Source: Chrysogorgia sp. JL179-B06
Taxonomy: Eukaryota > Cnidaria > Anthozoa > Scleralcyonacea > Chrysogorgiidae
Assembly (NCBI GenBank): GCA_035772405.1
Contig: JAYKKM010000309.1
Location: 332,001 to 396,000, forward strand
DNA: 64,000 nt
Direction: 5' to 3'
This document shows, in pieces, positions 62,700 through 64,000 of this stretch (position 1 is the stretch's first letter; the number at the start of each line of letters is the position of its first letter). Under the pieces are notes generated by a model. That model had not been told where the DNA came from. It saw nothing but the letters and a program-made list of their open reading frames with translations, and ran no database searches. A program made the translations under genes and the position numbers.

Positions 62700-62954
62700 C
62701 CATTTGGATAAACATCACCACTAGAATCAAAATCTAGTGGTTTTTTTTCGCGCGTGAATTTGTGAGACAGTAGCAGAACGTGTTGGTGGTTTGTTGAACA
62801 AAAATGTGAAAATGCTGAAATGACACTTTCTACTTTTTTAAATATGGCTAAAGTAGCGTAAAGTCTAGCGAAAGTTGTGATTTTTTTTAGTATTTGGCAT
62901 CAATTGAGTAGAAAACGTGGGAGGGGTGTCTAGATTGACTAATGATTACCATAA

Positions 62955-63111
62955 TAGCACAGAGAGTGAGGCTGTGAGCTCACCAATGTCGATTGTAAAA
63001 CATAAATACCAAAACATCCTGAGTTGTGGCTCGGCACGAATTTGGTGATGTTTTGGCGTTTATATCACGGTTGGCGTCGACTGAGCTCGCACCGCCATGT
63101 TCTATACTACT
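62955..63111. repeat. Right terminal region of the outer Polinton
   Basis: It ends GCACCGCCATGTTCTATACT followed by ACT, comparable to the inner terminus (…TTTCTATACTACT). The following CAAGAC could be a target duplication, but its partner on the left is not present. Confidence 0.55.
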
Positions 63112-63117
63112 CAAGAC

Positions 63118-64000
63118 AAGAATGATTCCGTGTGAGTAAACACAAAGTTGCATTGAGCGCCCATAAGTTTATCCTTATCAAAAATCACATTGAAGCTCTT
63201 CAACTTCTTTTATATTTCCAATATTTCCTTGGATTTTTACGTTGAAAATCGATGCTCTAAATTCCGCTCTAAATCCCGCCGATGATAACCGTCTCATCTG
63301 GTTATGGATTAAATAATTTAAAAGCGTAACAATAACTCAAGCAGCCAACGAATTGCTTTCCATATCAATTACTTGAGTCGCGATTCCTCGGCGATTGCTG
63401 GAAAATTAAAGATTTGCCATAGCACGTAGGGAAAACTGCAACAACATCTCGACCCAAAAATAAACTTTTTAGGCAAATCACTTGCATGGTCCGTAAACGC
63501 TTGTAGTAACAGCAACGTGAAGACTTAGAAGACATCGGCTCGAAAGCACATCTCGATTGATCCGCTGTTTTTGTTAGAATTTGTTGGCTTCGTCAACTCA
63601 ATGCAACGTATTTTTGACCACCCTTCCCCTGACACAAACTTGTTTAGCAGATCACGTGACCAGCGCCTACCTGGATGCACAGAATCATCATTTTGATGTA
63701 TGGTTTCTAAAACATGACGGATTTTTTTCCAAATGGCGACTATATACTATTATAACTAATAAATCGTCGAAATGGGTCAAAACCTTAGAAGAAATACACT
63801 TTATAGATCAGATCTCTCTCAAGATAGTACTCTCTAAGGCCGAGGAAGTTGTAAACAAATATCGTATAATTATTAGTATTTTACGGCCATGTTGATCGTC
63901 AGAGCCGTGTTTTTGAAATCTGCCAAGCGTGACTTTTCGGAATAATTTAAACTTTGCTTCGTCAATTTCACTGAATGAATCTTTGAACAGTAATTGCAAC
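63118..64000. other. Right flank, no gene recognised
   Basis: AT-rich sequence beyond the outer Polinton. The longest frame (63581-63895 +) has no recognisable motif. Confidence 0.45.

Larger units (their letters stand above)
27817..63111. mobile_element. Outer Polinton, interrupted by the inner Polinton
   Basis: Homologues of nearly every inner-element gene occur in two blocks, 27.8-35.5 kb and 52.6-61.9 kb, that become contiguous once the inner element (35547-52601) is removed, giving about 18.2 kb. The right end is recognisable at 63111 as ...CCATGTTCTATACTACT, resembling the AGTAGTATAGAA terminus of the inner element. No matching left end is visible; the polymerase at the left is inverted relative to the inner element and its C terminus is replaced after about 27990. 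So the left end is truncated or rearranged, and no target duplication can be shown. Confidence 0.75.

Noticed and set aside
62480..62737. 85-codon ORFs on both strands at the outer terminus
   Set aside because: They fall in the palindromic terminal repeat and show no protein motif.

Overview
The window looks like genomic DNA of a marine invertebrate, most likely a cnidarian. This is inferred from spliceosomal GT-AG splicing, abundant foldback/MITE repeats, TA microsatellites, tRNA-derived repeats, and Penelope and LINE retroelement debris. I cannot name the species. The only recognisable host gene piece is a tandem GRF zinc-finger exon at the far left (25-411).

Three large self-synthesising DNA transposons of the Polinton/Maverick (adintovirus-like) class dominate the window. 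Element 1 (about 1.8-14.3 kb) carries the classical set: packaging ATPase, adenain-like protease, major capsid protein, basic core protein, penton, retroviral-type integrase with chromodomain, and protein-primed family B DNA polymerase. It also has a decayed BCL-2-like ORF. Its polymerase gene holds a 91-nt spliceosomal intron, and two tandem histone-type 3' stem-loops lie in the gap between the + strand genes and the polymerase.

From 14.6 to 27.7 kb lies repeat-rich, essentially gene-free DNA: TA microsatellites with nested near-perfect palindromes, MITEs sharing a TGTTTGGAT end motif, a Penelope-like element interrupted by a LINE, telomere-like tracts and a tRNA-like foldback.

From 27.8 to 63.1 kb lie two related Polintons, one nested in the other. 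The inner one (35547-52601, 17,055 bp) is structurally complete: about 450-bp terminal inverted repeats, AG...CT ends and a perfect 6-bp target-site duplication (AGCAGG). It sits inside the outer one (27.8-35.5 plus 52.6-63.1 kb), whose right end (63111) is recognisable but whose left end appears lost or rearranged. Both encode polymerase, integrase, ATPase, a putative major capsid protein, a penton-like protein and a conserved set of uncharacterised proteins. These include a lectin-like jelly-roll protein, several small membrane or coiled-coil proteins, a Zn-ribbon protein resembling VLTF3-type late transcription factors, and a BRO-N/VRR-nuclease/zinc-finger fusion. The outer element adds a two-gene cassette with an apparently intact TK1-type thymidine kinase. 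The inner one has a SLATT-like protein where the outer one has a small MGxxxS protein. Most inner genes and several outer ones have a short TATA-like motif ending just before the start codon, suggesting their own virus-like promoter code.

Many ORFs are intact, but each element also carries single-base frameshifts, several at homopolymers. These could be real decay or consensus errors.
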